DNA from: Halomonas sp. Y3
Lineage (GTDB): Bacteria; Pseudomonadota; Gammaproteobacteria; Pseudomonadales; Halomonadaceae
DNA length: 64,000 nt
Assembly: GCF_024137965.1 (NCBI RefSeq)
Contig: NZ_CP099975.1
Location: 3,038,001-3,102,000, forward strand
Direction: 5' to 3'
Shown here piece by piece: positions 8,917 through 18,241 of the stretch. A model generated the notes under the pieces. The model saw nothing but the letters and a program-made list of their open reading frames with translations. It was not told where the DNA came from and made no database searches. Position 1 is the first letter of the stretch. Every line of letters starts with the position of its first letter. The position numbers and the translations under genes were made by a program.

Positions 8917-9638
8917 CGGGTGGGGCGAATGGTCAGCTCGTTGACATCCACATCGCCGGGCTGCTCGATGGCAAAGACGATGGCCCGGGCGATGGCATCG
9001 GGTTCGATGGCCAGCTTATAGAGCTCACCGACCCCCTCCGCGGTACGCGGGTCGCTGATCGACTCGGTCAATTCGCTGGTTACCGCTCCCGGAGAGATAT
9101 TGGTGGAGCGAATATCCCGCGACTCCTGGCGCAGCCCCTCGGAGATCGCACGCACCGCGAACTTGGTGGCGCTGTAGACCGCCGCCGCCGGCGACACCAC
9201 CTGCCCCGCCACCGAAGAGATGTTGATGACATGACCGGAGCGCTGGTCGCGCATGGTGGGCAGCACCGCGGCAATGCCGTAGAGCACGCCCTTGATATTG
9301 ACGTCGATCATGCGCTCCCACTCGTCCACCTTGAGGCGGTTGAGCGGCGAGATCGGCATCACGCCGGCGTTGTTGACCAGCACGTCGATGCGCCCGAAGG
9401 CGTCGCGGGCGGCCTCGGCCAGGGCATCCACCTGTTCCCGACAGGCCACATCTGTCACTCGGTAGATCGCCTCGCCGCCGTCGGCGTTGATCGCTTCCAC
9501 CAACGCTTTCAGACGCTCCTCGCGGCGTGCTCCCAGCACCAGCCGCGCCCCCTTGAGGGCCAGCATTCTTGCGGCTGCCTCGCCCAGACCGCTGCTGGCG
9601 CCGGTAATGATCACCACCTTACCGTTGACCTCTGACAT
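8904..9638 (-). CDS. Short-chain dehydrogenase/reductase, YdfG-like
   Basis: Classical SDR of 244 residues. Visible motifs are TGASSGLG at 13-20 (cofactor), NNAG at 89-92, the catalytic serine region SSVAG near 142, and Tyr155/Lys159 of YSATK. A basic residue pair after the second beta strand (GARREER) suggests NADP(H). The ATG at 9638 has a strong GGGAGGGG upstream; longer in-frame forms lack one. Substrate is unknown; hydroxyacid or ketone reduction is typical. It stands alone, convergent with pncB. Confidence 0.82.
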   Translation of the reverse strand: MSEVNGKVVIITGASSGLGEAAARMLALKGARLVLGARREERLKALVEAINADGGEAIYRVTDVACREQVDALAEAARDAFGRIDVLVNNAGVMPISPLNRLKVDEWERMIDVNIKGVLYGIAAVLPTMRDQRSGHVINISSVAGQVVSPAAAVYSATKFAVRAISEGLRQESRDIRSTNISPGAVTSELTESISDPRTAEGVGELYKLAIEPDAIARAIVFAIEQPGDVDVNELTIRPTRQPL

Positions 9639-9779
9639 CGCATCCCCTCCCTTTGTGAAATTAGCTCGAGGCGACCAAGATGGGAGCGAGGAGACAAATA
9701 TGCAACCTTCGGGCAGGCCGGAACCCCCACCGAACGGAAGAGTCAACTGCCCTGCCGCGCACCGAAACGGATCCTCTCC

Positions 9780-10490
9780 ATGACGCCAAGACGCCTTCTG
9801 CTTCCCCTGCTGCTCTGCCTGCTACTGGTGGCGATGCCCCAAGCGCCGGCCGCCGGAGCGCCGCTAGTGCCGCCGCCCTCCGAGCGCGCAACCGCCCCGG
9901 TGCAGGCCAACCCCCAGCCCTTCGCGGCACGCTATCGGCTGGAGGTGAGCGGCTGGCCCAGCACCAGCATCGACCATCGGCTGTTTCAGGACGGCGCCTC
10001 CTGGTTCAGCGAGATGCGTGCGGCGATCGCCGTGGCCCGGGGCGAGGAACGCAGCCGCTTCCTGGTAGAGGAAAAGGGCGTGCGCTCCCTGCAGTACACC
10101 AGCGGCTACTCACTGCTGGGCTTCGGCGGCGACTACCGGCTCGCCCCGGACGACCTGGCCAGTCTCCCCGACCGCCAGGCGGCGCTCTTCGAACTCTCTC
10201 GCCGCGCCGTGAACGGCAGCTGCAGCGGCGAATGCGAGCTTCGCTATCAGGATCATCGCGGCCGCGAGGAGCAGATGAACTACCGGGTGGTGGGCGCCGA
10301 GACCCTCTCGCTGCCTTCCGGCCGCTTCGAGGCGGTCGCGGTAAAGGTCAACGAGCCGGGCAAGCCGGAGCGCCACCTGCTCTTTCACTTCCACCCGGAG
10401 CTCCCCGGGCTGCTGCTGGCCGCGGAGTTCCACCGAGACGGCGAGCGCAGAAGCCGGCTCTCTCTCACCCACCTCACCCTCGACGACTGA
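9780..10490 (+). CDS. DUF3108 secreted protein
   Basis: A 236-residue protein with a clear Sec signal peptide: a leucine-rich stretch at about 5-18 and a likely AXA cleavage near 25. The mature part resembles the DUF3108 family, whose members are periplasmic or outer-membrane-associated proteins of unknown function; the FAARYRLEV start and the alternating strands up to the [15 protein letters not shown] end fit. The ribosome site is weak. It lies divergent from the SDR gene and 114 bp before the lysO gene. No specific function is claimed. Confidence 0.7.
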   Translation: MTPRRLLLPLLLCLLLVAMPQAPAAGAPLVPPPSERATAPVQANPQPFAARYRLEVSGWPSTSIDHRLFQDGASWFSEMRAAIAVARGEERSRFLVEEKGVRSLQYTSGYSLLGFGGDYRLAPDDLASLPDRQAALFELSRRAVNGSCSGECELRYQDHRGREEQMNYRVVGAETLSLPSGRFEAVAVKVNEPGKPERHLLFHFHPELPGLLLAAEFHRDGERRSRLSLTHLTLDD

Positions 10491-10604
10491 AGCCGACTCG
10501 AGCCACCCCTTACCCACCCTCCTTCCACGACTAGCCGGCAGGAGCCTGCTAGAGTAGCGGGTTTTCCGTCGCCGCAGGCGACGCTGCCAGGGAAGGACGC
10601 CGAC

Positions 10605-11525
10605 ATGCTGAGCGGACTGGTCATCGTGCTGCTGCCGCTGCTGCTGGGCTATCTGGTGCCGGTGCGCCACGCCGGCCTGATGGCGCTGATCAACCGCGGG
10701 GTCAACGCCTCCGTCTATGTGATCCTGCTGCTGATGGGGGTGAGCCTGGCCGGCCTCGATAACCTCGGCAGCCAGCTCTCGCGGATGGGGGGACAGGCGC
10801 TGGTGCTGTTCGCCGTGATCGGCGCCTGCAACCTGGCGGGGCTCTGGTGGCTATCGCGCCGGCTGGGCCTCACCGCCGACCCCAGCCGGGTGGTGCCCGG
10901 CGCCCCCACCAGCAAGCTGGCCGCCATGGCGGGCTCACTGGCCCTCGTCGGCGTGGTGGTCCTGGGCGTGGCCCTGGGGCTCCTGGGCCGGGGCCTCGAC
11001 GGCCTCCACGACGGCGCCGAGGCCCTCGCCGAGTGGGTGCTCTATGCCCTGCTGGCGCTGATCGGCTGTCAGCTGCGCAACTCCGGCATGGCGCTGCGCC
11101 AGATCCTGCTCAACCGCCACGGCCTGGCCATCGCCCTGATGCTGGCGGCCACCTCGCTGGTCGGCGGGCTGATCGCCGCCCCGCTGCTCGACCTGCGCGC
11201 CAGCGAGGGGCTGGCCATGGCCGCCGGGTTCGGCTGGTACTCGCTCTCCGCCATCCTGGTGGGCGACGCCCTGGGACCGGCGCTGGGCGGCGTGGCCTTC
11301 TTCAACGACCTGGCCCGTGAACTCCTCGCCTTCGTGCTGATCCCCCTGGTGATCCGGCGCCACGCCGCCCTGGCCATCGGCTACGGCGGGGCCACCTCCA
11401 TGGACTTCACCCTGCCGGTGATCCAGCAGCACGGCGGCGTGACCTGCGTGCCGGTGGCGGTGGTCTCGGGCTTCATTCTGTCGCTGCTCTCGCCGCCCCT
11501 GACGCTCTTCTTCCTGTCGCTTTGA
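10605..11525 (+). CDS. lysO: LysO-family lysine exporter (YbjE-like)
   Basis: Inner-membrane protein of 306 residues with about eight to ten hydrophobic segments. It resembles E. coli LysO/YbjE (former DUF340), which exports lysine and toxic analogues such as thialysine. Supporting segments are INRGVNASVYVILLLMGVSL near the N terminus, the conserved GFGWYSLSAIL around 206-216 and FFNDLARELLAF. GGAAGGAC precedes the ATG. The 114-bp leader contains a small hairpin (GTCGCC/GGCGAC, 10568-10582) but nothing resembling a lysine riboswitch. Confidence 0.82.
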   Translation: MLSGLVIVLLPLLLGYLVPVRHAGLMALINRGVNASVYVILLLMGVSLAGLDNLGSQLSRMGGQALVLFAVIGACNLAGLWWLSRRLGLTADPSRVVPGAPTSKLAAMAGSLALVGVVVLGVALGLLGRGLDGLHDGAEALAEWVLYALLALIGCQLRNSGMALRQILLNRHGLAIALMLAATSLVGGLIAAPLLDLRASEGLAMAAGFGWYSLSAILVGDALGPALGGVAFFNDLARELLAFVLIPLVIRRHAALAIGYGGATSMDFTLPVIQQHGGVTCVPVAVVSGFILSLLSPPLTLFFLSL

Positions 11526-11541
11526 GCCCCCGAGCCGACGG

Positions 11542-11580
11542 CTTGCATGCCGCTTGCACAATTCGTGACCATTGGCTGCA
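11542..11580 (+). promoter_or_regulatory. TGCA repeat array upstream of RND operon (candidate BaeR-like sites)
   Basis: TGCA cores start at 11544, 11555 and 11577, that is 11 and 22 bp apart, on one face of the helix. The first two read CTTGCAT and CTTGCAC. Regulators of the OmpR/PhoB group bind direct repeats at about this period, and one is encoded in the operon downstream. The same motif recurs before the Spy-like gene. Confidence 0.45.
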
Positions 11581-11627
11581 TGGCAAGCTGCCATGCTGCC
11601 CGTTCCGCTGCCCTGCCCGAGACGCCC

Positions 11628-12896
11628 ATGAGCCGCCCCCTCGCGCCACGCCCACTCGCCCCGCCACGCCCTCGCCCCTCGCGCCAGCGCGGGCGACTGT
11701 CCCTGGGCCCCCTGCTGGCACTGCTGGTGCTTGCCGGCGGCCTCACCGTCGCCTGGTGGCTGATGAGCCAGCCGCCCAGGGTGGAGCGCCGTGCCCCGCC
11801 ACCCCCCGTGCCCCCCCTGGTGGAGGCCGTCACCGTGATGCCCCGGGCCGTGGCACCTGACCTGCACGGCTTCGGTCGCGCCGTGGCAGAGCGCGAGGCG
11901 CACCTGGCGAGCCGGGTCGCCGGGCGCCTGGAGTCCTTCGCTCCCGGCGTGCTGCCTGGCCGCCTGGTGGAGGCTGGAGCCCCCCTCGCCCAGCTGGACG
12001 ATGCCGACCTCCGCCTGGCCCTGCGCGAGGCCGAGGCGGCGCTGGCCCAGGCCGAGGCGGCACTCGCCATGGAGCAGGGCGAACAGCAGCGGGCCCGGGC
12101 CGAGTACCAGAGCTTCGGCCGCGAGCTGCCCGCGGAGCGGCGCGCCCTGGTGCTGCGCGAGCCTCAGCTGAGAAGCGCCCAGGCCGAGGTGGAGCGAGCC
12201 CGGGCGGCTCGCGACCGCACCCGCCTGGACCTCGAGCGCACCACCCTCGTCGCCCCCTGGAGCGGCATGGTGCAGGCCCGCCTGCTGGGCGAGGGCAGCG
12301 AAGTGAGCAGCGGCACCGAGCTCATCCACCTGGTGGACGTGTCGCGCTTCTGGGTCCAGGCCTCGCTGCCGGGGGAGGCCCTGGCCTGGCTCACCCCCGC
12401 CGGCGCCGACGCTCCGGGCAGCGCGGTGACGCTGACCAGTCGGGGCTGGCCCACCGGCGGCCAGCGTGAGGGCGAGCTGCTCTCGGTGCTGCCGACCCTG
12501 GAAGAGAGCGGCCTGCAGGCCCAGGTGCTGATCGCAGTGGAGGACCCCCTGGCGCTTGACGCCGAGCACCGGGGCGAGCCGTCGCTGCGCCTGGGCGACG
12601 TGGTGCGCCTGGACTTCCAGGCCATCCAGCGCGACGACCTGATCGCGCTTCCCGCCGCGGCCCTGCGCCCCGGCGATGAAGTCTGGGTGCTGGACGAGGA
12701 GGAGCGCCTGCGCCGTCGCACCGTCAGCGTGCTGCACCGCGACGACCGCCAGGTGCTGGTGGCCGAGGGCCTCGAGGCGGGCGAGCGGGTGATCCTCTCG
12801 CCGCTGGGCCAGCCCCGGGAGGGCATGGCGCTGCGCACCGCTCCCACCCCGGACGAACGCCCGGCCGGCGCCGCACCGGCGGAGGCCCGCCCATGA
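11628..12896 (+). CDS. RND efflux periplasmic adaptor (membrane fusion protein)
   Basis: HlyD/AcrA-type adaptor of 422 residues linking an RND pump to an outer-membrane channel. There is one N-terminal membrane anchor (about 22-44), then lipoyl half-motifs, a coiled-coil hairpin rich in Ala, Glu and Arg (about 125-205) and beta-barrel parts. I chose ATG 11628; in-frame ATGs at 11547 and 11583 lie within or next to the TGCA array and are less likely. It overlaps the pump gene by four bases. No outer-membrane factor gene is in the cluster, so the system probably borrows a TolC-like channel. Confidence 0.85.
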   Translation: MSRPLAPRPLAPPRPRPSRQRGRLSLGPLLALLVLAGGLTVAWWLMSQPPRVERRAPPPPVPPLVEAVTVMPRAVAPDLHGFGRAVAEREAHLASRVAGRLESFAPGVLPGRLVEAGAPLAQLDDADLRLALREAEAALAQAEAALAMEQGEQQRARAEYQSFGRELPAERRALVLREPQLRSAQAEVERARAARDRTRLDLERTTLVAPWSGMVQARLLGEGSEVSSGTELIHLVDVSRFWVQASLPGEALAWLTPAGADAPGSAVTLTSRGWPTGGQREGELLSVLPTLEESGLQAQVLIAVEDPLALDAEHRGEPSLRLGDVVRLDFQAIQRDDLIALPAAALRPGDEVWVLDEEERLRRRTVSVLHRDDRQVLVAEGLEAGERVILSPLGQPREGMALRTAPTPDERPAGAAPAEARP

Positions 12897-15800
12897 TGCG
12901 CCGCGGTCCCATCGCCTGGATGGTGCACCACGGGGTGGCGCCCAACCTGCTGATGCTGCTGCTGATCCTCGGCGGGCTGATGGCCTCCACCACCATCAAG
13001 AAGGAGGTCTTCCCGGACTTCGAGCTGGAGATCATCACCGTCGCCATCGGCTACCCCGGCGCCACCCCCGAGGAGGTGGAGCGCAGCCTGCTGCTGCCCC
13101 TGGAGGCGGCGCTGGCAGGCGTGGACGGCATCGACGAGCTGACCGCCACCGCCAGCGAGGGGGCCGGACGCGTCTCCGCCAGCCTGGTGGATGGCGTGGA
13201 GGTGATGCGGGTCTACCAGGAGATCCAGCAGGCGGTGGGCGCCATCACCAGCCTGCCCGCCGCCGCCGACCCGCCCCGCTTCGGCCTGGCCGGCCGCTCG
13301 CGCAGCGTGATGAGCCTTCAGCTCCACGGCTGGGTGGATGACCAGCTGCTCCATGATCTGGCCGAGGAGATGCGCGCCGAGCTGCAGGCGTCCCCGGGCG
13401 TCTCCCGGGTGGAGCTCTCCGGCAACCGCGACCGGGAGATCCAGGTGCTGCTGGACGAGGAGGCGATGCAGCGCCACGGGCTCGACCACCGCCAGCTGGC
13501 CAACCGCATCGGTGACGAGGCCCTGGACCTGGCCGGTGGCCGCCTGACCACCGGCGAGGGGGAGTGGCTGATCCGCTATCAGGGGCGCCGCGACGAGGCC
13601 AGGGAGTTCGCCGACCTGCCGATTCTCGGCACCCCGGACGGCGGCCAGCTGCGGCTGGGCGATATCGCCCGGGTGGAGCGCGGCTTTGCCGAGACCGATC
13701 GCGAGGTGCTCTTCAACGGCGCACCGAGCATGACCCTGGAGGTCTACCAGATCGGCAACCAGACCCCCATCGGCATCTCCGACGCCGTCCACGCCCAGCT
13801 CGAACGGCTCCAGGCGGGCCTGCCCGAGGGGCTGGCCCTGTCGGTCTCCCGGGACAGCTCCGAGGCCTATCGGGACCGCCTCGACCTGCTGCTGAAGAAC
13901 GCCTTCCTGGGCCTGGCCCTGGTGCTGGTGCTGATGGGGCTCTTCCTGGAGGCGCGACTCGCCTTCTGGGTCACCCTGGGCATCCCCACCGCCTTCCTCG
14001 GCGCCCTGCTCTTCCTGCCTTGGTTCGGGGTGTCGCTGAACATGATGTCGATGTTCGCCTTCATCATCGCCCTGGGCATCGTGGTGGACGACGCCATCAT
14101 GGTGGGCGAGAACATCCACAGCTACCGGGAGCAGGGCCACTCCCTGCGCGAGGCGGCGGTGCGCGGCGCCCGGGAGATGGCGGTACCGATCACCTTCGCC
14201 ATCCTCTCCAATATCGTGGCCTTCCTGCCGCTGCTCTTCCTGCCCGGCTTCCTGGGCATGATCTTCGCCGTGGTGCCGCTGGTGGTGATCACGGTGTTCC
14301 TGGCCTCCTGGCTGGAAGCGCTCTTCATCCTGCCCGCCCACCTGGCCCACCGCGCCGGGGGCCGCGAGGCCCCGGCCTGGCGCCGCCCCCTGGATCGCCT
14401 GCGCCAGGCCCTGCAGGCCTGGCTGGCTCGGGTCACCCGGGAACGCTTCGCCCCCTTCCTGGAGCGCTGCCTGGACCAGCGGCTGCTGACCGTGAGCCTC
14501 GCCGTGGCGGTGCTGGCGGTGGCGCTCGCCTATGCCATGAGCGGGCGCCTGGGCTTCTCGCTGATGCCCCGGGTGGAGTCGGACATGGTGCAGGCCACGG
14601 TGACCCTGCCGGTGGGCAGCCCCATCGCCGACGACCGCGCCATCCGCGACCGCCTGCTGGCCGCCGCCGAGGCCCTGGCCGAGCGCGACGACGGGCCCGC
14701 CTTCACCAGCAGTCGCGCCCAGATCGACGGCGACCGGCTCAGCGTGCGCCTGACCCTGGATCGCGCGAGCCTGGACGCCTGGCCCCCCTCCCGGGTGGCC
14801 CGGGAGTGGCGGGCGCTCACCGGCGAGTTCAGCGGCGTCCAGGCGGTACGCTTCGAGTCCGATGTGGGAGGCCCCGGCGCCGGGGCCGGGCTGACCCTGC
14901 GCCTCTCCCACCCCGACAGTCGCGCCCTGGAGGGGGCCGCCAACCGGCTCGCCGAGGCCCTGGGGGAGTTCGAGGGGGTCACCGACATCGACAGCGGCCT
15001 GGCCGACGGCAAGCCCCAGCTGGAAATTCGCCTCTCGCCGGAGGGGCGCGCCCTGGGCCTGACCGGTGCCGACCTGGCCGGTCAGCTGCGCGCCCCCCTG
15101 CAGGGGATCACGGCGCTGGAGCAGTTCGTGGGCCGCCACGAGATCAGCGTCGAGGTGCGCCTGCCCGCCGAGGCGCGCCGGAGCCTCGCCGACCTGGAGC
15201 GACTGCCGATCCGCACGCCCGAGGGTCGACAGGTGCCGCTGGCCCGGGTCGCCGATCTCAGCCTGGGGCGCGCCGCCACCACCCTGCAGCGCATCGACGG
15301 ACGGCGCATCATCAGCGTCACCGCCGACGCCGCCGGCGAGGGGCGCATCAATCAGGTGATGGGGACCCTGGAGGCCGACGTCTTTCCCGCCCTGCGGGCC
15401 GGCTGGCCGGGGCTCGAGATCACCCCCGGCGGGCGCCAGCAGGAGACCGCCGACAACGTCTCGGCGCTCACCAAGGCCTCCTGGCTGACCCTGATCGCCC
15501 TCTATGCCCTGCTCGCCATCCCCTTCCGCAGCTACCTGCAGCCGCTGCTGGTGCTGGCCGCCATCCCCTTCGGGGTGATCGGCGCGGTGGCCGGCCATAT
15601 GATCATGGGCTTCGGCCTCTCGGTGGTCAGCCTGATGGGCATGCTGGCGCTCTCCGGAGTGGTGATCAACGACGCCCTGGTGCTGATCGACTACGCCAAC
15701 CGCCGGCGCCGGGAGGGCATGGGCGCCCGGGAGGCGATCGTCGCCGCCGCCACCCGCCGCCTGCGCCCGATCATGATGACCACCCTGACCACCTTCCTGG

Positions 15801-15991
15801 GCCTGGCACCGATGATCTTCGAAACCTCCCGCCAGGCCCGCTTCATCATCCCCATGGCGATCTCGCTGGGCTTCGGCATGCTCTTCGCCACCTTCATCCT
15901 GCTGCTGCTGGTGCCCTGCCTCTACCTGATGCTGGAGCGGCTGCGCGAGCGCCTGAGTCCCCATGCACGCCCCGAGGAGGCCTCCTCATGA
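12893..15991 (+). CDS. RND efflux pump, HAE1/AcrB superfamily
   Basis: Inner-membrane proton-driven transporter of 1032 residues, normal length for the superfamily. It has the first transmembrane helix near 17-32, a large periplasmic loop, a membrane bundle about 330-540, a second loop and a final bundle about 860-1015. The IALGIVVDDAIMVGENI segment contains the paired Asp residues used in proton relay. Start ATG 12893 follows GGAGG and overlaps the adaptor; the stop overlaps the kinase start. By context it exports envelope-stress or toxic compounds, as MdtBC does in E. coli; the substrate is not deducible. Confidence 0.9.
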   Translation: MMRRGPIAWMVHHGVAPNLLMLLLILGGLMASTTIKKEVFPDFELEIITVAIGYPGATPEEVERSLLLPLEAALAGVDGIDELTATASEGAGRVSASLVDGVEVMRVYQEIQQAVGAITSLPAAADPPRFGLAGRSRSVMSLQLHGWVDDQLLHDLAEEMRAELQASPGVSRVELSGNRDREIQVLLDEEAMQRHGLDHRQLANRIGDEALDLAGGRLTTGEGEWLIRYQGRRDEAREFADLPILGTPDGGQLRLGDIARVERGFAETDREVLFNGAPSMTLEVYQIGNQTPIGISDAVHAQLERLQAGLPEGLALSVSRDSSEAYRDRLDLLLKNAFLGLALVLVLMGLFLEARLAFWVTLGIPTAFLGALLFLPWFGVSLNMMSMFAFIIALGIVVDDAIMVGENIHSYREQGHSLREAAVRGAREMAVPITFAILSNIVAFLPLLFLPGFLGMIFAVVPLVVITVFLASWLEALFILPAHLAHRAGGREAPAWRRPLDRLRQALQAWLARVTRERFAPFLERCLDQRLLTVSLAVAVLAVALAYAMSGRLGFSLMPRVESDMVQATVTLPVGSPIADDRAIRDRLLAAAEALAERDDGPAFTSSRAQIDGDRLSVRLTLDRASLDAWPPSRVAREWRALTGEFSGVQAVRFESDVGGPGAGAGLTLRLSHPDSRALEGAANRLAEALGEFEGVTDIDSGLADGKPQLEIRLSPEGRALGLTGADLAGQLRAPLQGITALEQFVGRHEISVEVRLPAEARRSLADLERLPIRTPEGRQVPLARVADLSLGRAATTLQRIDGRRIISVTADAAGEGRINQVMGTLEADVFPALRAGWPGLEITPGGRQQETADNVSALTKASWLTLIALYALLAIPFRSYLQPLLVLAAIPFGVIGAVAGHMIMGFGLSVVSLMGMLALSGVVINDALVLIDYANRRRREGMGAREAIVAAATRRLRPIMMTTLTTFLGLAPMIFETSRQARFIIPMAISLGFGMLFATFILLLLVPCLYLMLERLRERLSPHARPEEASS

Positions 15992-17424
15992 GCCTGAACC
16001 TGCCCCGCCCCGCCGTCTCCCGGCTGGGCATCAAGCTGTTCGTGGTGATCCTCGGGGTCAACGTGGCGATCTCGGCCCTGGTGTTCCTGGGCGTCTCGCG
16101 CAGCCTCGACCGCGGCTTTCTCGAGTACCTGGACACCACCCAGGCGGCCCGGGCCGAGACCCTGGCCGAGGGGCTCGGCGAGGAGTGGGCGAATCGCGGC
16201 GACTGGCAGTGGCTGCGCGTCTCCCCTTCCGCCTGGCAGCGCCTGGTGCGCCAGCAGCTCTGGCCCGGGGCCGGCCCTCCACCCCACGGCATCGAGCGCC
16301 GCCTCGGCGACCCCAAGGATTTCGTGCTCCACGATGCCGAGGGCCTGCCGGTGATCGGCCTGCCCCCGGATGACGACGAGGAGGCCGCCACCCTGCGCTG
16401 GCTGCCGATCCTCCACGAAGGCGAGCGGGTCGGCACCCTGGGCTACCGCCCTCCGGAGCAGCTGATGGCGCGCATGGACCATATCTTCCTCTCCCGCCAG
16501 CAGCGCAACCTGGCGATCATCGTCGCGTCGCTGGGAGTCGCCTCGCTGCTGCTGGCCGGCGGGCTCTCCTGGTGGCTGGGGCGGCGCACCCGCAGCATGG
16601 CGCTGGCCACCCGGCGCCTCACCGAGGGCGACTACAGCATTCGCCTGCCGGAACGCGGCCAGGACGAGCTGTCGCGGCTTTCCCGGGACTTCAACGTGCT
16701 GGCCGCCACCCTGGAGGCGAGCCGCGAGGCGCGCAGCCGCTGGGTCTCGGATATCGCCCACGAACTACGCACCCCGCTGGCGGTGCTGCGCGGCGAGATC
16801 GAGGCGATGCAGGACGGCATCCGCCGCCTGGACCTGGAGAACCTGCACTCTCTCTCCCAGGAGGTGGACCAGCTCGAGCGGCTGGTGGCCGACCTGCGCC
16901 TGCTCTCCCAGAGCGATGCCGGCGCCCTGGAGGTGCAGCTCGCCCCCATGGACCTGGCGGAGAGCCTGCTCTCGCGACTGGAGGAGGCCGGCGGCTGGCT
17001 GGCCGACAGCGGCATCACCCTGGAGACCGAGGTCCGGAAGGGCGCCCGGATCCGCGGCGACGCCCAGCGCCTGCGCCAGCTGTGGAACAACCTGCTCGAC
17101 AACACCTGCGCCTATACCCGGGCGCCAGGACGCCTGCGGGTCACCCTCGACGCCGGCCCCCAGGGTATTCGGGTCCGCTGGGAAGACAGCGCCCCCGGCG
17201 TGCCCGAGGGCGAGCTCGACCGGCTCACTGAGCGGCTCTACCGGGTAGAGGGCTCGCGCAACCGTGCCAGCGGCGGCAGCGGCCTGGGGCTCTCCATCGC
17301 CGCGGCCCTGGTCAAGGCCCACGGCGGGGAGATGCACGCCACGCCCTCGCCGCTGGGTGGGTTATGCTGGACGCTCACCTTTCCACCGCTCGATGACGAC
17401 CGCCTCAGGGAGGAGACCCCATGA
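15988..17424 (+). CDS. baeS: BaeS-like sensor histidine kinase
   Basis: Membrane sensor kinase of 478 residues. A first transmembrane helix (about 12-35) and a second (about 170-195) enclose a periplasmic sensor region of about 130 residues. HAMP follows, then HisKA with the phospho-accepting His258 in DIAHELRTPLAVLRGE, which is strikingly like E. coli BaeS, then the HATPase domain with N and G boxes (NNLLDNT, SGGSGLGLSIA). It overlaps both pump and regulator genes by four bases, so all four genes of the operon are coupled. It probably senses envelope stress and phosphorylates the regulator encoded next. Confidence 0.88.
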   Translation: MSLNLPRPAVSRLGIKLFVVILGVNVAISALVFLGVSRSLDRGFLEYLDTTQAARAETLAEGLGEEWANRGDWQWLRVSPSAWQRLVRQQLWPGAGPPPHGIERRLGDPKDFVLHDAEGLPVIGLPPDDDEEAATLRWLPILHEGERVGTLGYRPPEQLMARMDHIFLSRQQRNLAIIVASLGVASLLLAGGLSWWLGRRTRSMALATRRLTEGDYSIRLPERGQDELSRLSRDFNVLAATLEASREARSRWVSDIAHELRTPLAVLRGEIEAMQDGIRRLDLENLHSLSQEVDQLERLVADLRLLSQSDAGALEVQLAPMDLAESLLSRLEEAGGWLADSGITLETEVRKGARIRGDAQRLRQLWNNLLDNTCAYTRAPGRLRVTLDAGPQGIRVRWEDSAPGVPEGELDRLTERLYRVEGSRNRASGGSGLGLSIAAALVKAHGGEMHATPSPLGGLCWTLTFPPLDDDRLREETP

Positions 17425-18140
17425 CAGCCCAGGAACACGCGGAGCCGCAGATCCTGATCGTCGAGGACGAACCCAAGATCGCCCGGCTGGTGGCCGACTA
17501 CCTGGAGAGCAGCGGCTTTGCCACCCGCCACCTGGACCACGGCGACGCCGTGCTGCCCTGGCTTGCCGAGGTGCAGCAGGCCAGCCAGGGGCCGGCCCTG
17601 GTGCTGCTCGACCTGATGCTGCCCGGTACCGACGGGCTGACCCTGTGCCGGGAGATCCGCCAGCGCTGGCCGGCGCTGGCGGTGATCATGCTCACCGCCC
17701 GGGTCGAGGAGGTGGACCGCCTACTGGGCCTGGAGCTGGGCGCCGACGACTATATCTGCAAGCCCTTCAGCCCTCGGGAGGTGGTGGCGCGGGTCAAGGC
17801 GGTGCTGCGCCGCAGTCAGGCCGCCGATCAGCCGGCCAGCGGCGAGGCGAGCGACCTGGTCCTCGATGAGGAGGGCTGGCGGGCGCTGGCCGACGGCCAG
17901 GACCTGGGGCTCACCGCCGTGGAGTTCCAGCTGCTCAAGGTGATGATGCACGCCCCGGGGCGGATCTTCTCCCGGGATCAGCTGATGGATCACATGTATC
18001 GTGACCACCGCATCGTCTCCGAGCGCACCGTGGACAGCCACGTCAAGAAGCTGCGCCGCAAGATCAGCGATGTCTGGCCGGAACGCGAGGTGATTCGCTC
18101 GGTCTACGGGGTGGGCTACAAGTACCAGCCCGAGGCCTAG
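17421..18140 (+). CDS. baeR: BaeR-like response regulator (OmpR family)
   Basis: Regulator of 239 residues with a receiver domain and a winged-helix DNA-binding domain. The phosphorylation site is Asp64 in LLDLMLPGTDGLTLCREIR; the conserved lysine sits in GADDYICKPFSPREVVARVK. Both segments agree closely with E. coli BaeR as remembered. The C-terminal part carries the RTVDSHVKKLRRKI recognition helix. It overlaps the kinase by four bases. Likely targets are its own pump operon and the Spy-like gene, judged from the shared TGCA arrays. Confidence 0.9.
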   Translation: MTAQEHAEPQILIVEDEPKIARLVADYLESSGFATRHLDHGDAVLPWLAEVQQASQGPALVLLDLMLPGTDGLTLCREIRQRWPALAVIMLTARVEEVDRLLGLELGADDYICKPFSPREVVARVKAVLRRSQAADQPASGEASDLVLDEEGWRALADGQDLGLTAVEFQLLKVMMHAPGRIFSRDQLMDHMYRDHRIVSERTVDSHVKKLRRKISDVWPEREVIRSVYGVGYKYQPEA

Positions 18141-18153
18141 CCGCAACGCCTCG

Positions 18154-18190
18154 TGCACCACCTTTGCACCTTCACTGCACGCGGCTTGCA
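18154..18190 (+). promoter_or_regulatory. TGCA repeat array upstream of Spy-like gene (candidate BaeR-like sites)
   Basis: TGCA cores start at 18155, 18165, 18176 and 18187, spaced 10, 11 and 11 bp. Three of them lie in TTTGCACC, ACTGCACG and CTTGCACC. The array lies between the regulator gene and the Spy-like start at 18242. It matches the array before the RND operon in core and period, suggesting one regulator for both. Confidence 0.5.
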
Positions 18191-18241
18191 CCTCGCGGCG
18201 CGACACTGACAGCACCCACCCAAGGCCAGAAGGAAACACCC

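Noticed and set aside
10568..10582. Leader hairpin before lysO as part of a lysine riboswitch
   Set aside because: Only a 6-bp stem; the 114-bp leader is too short and lacks the multi-helix junction of a lysine riboswitch.
12164..15964. Very long open frame antisense to the RND pump and adaptor (about 1270 codons)
   Set aside because: It mirrors real high-GC genes; its product is a low-complexity Gly/Gln/His-rich chain with no recognisable domain. The same holds for long frames at 13564-17424 (first part) and 21710-25936.
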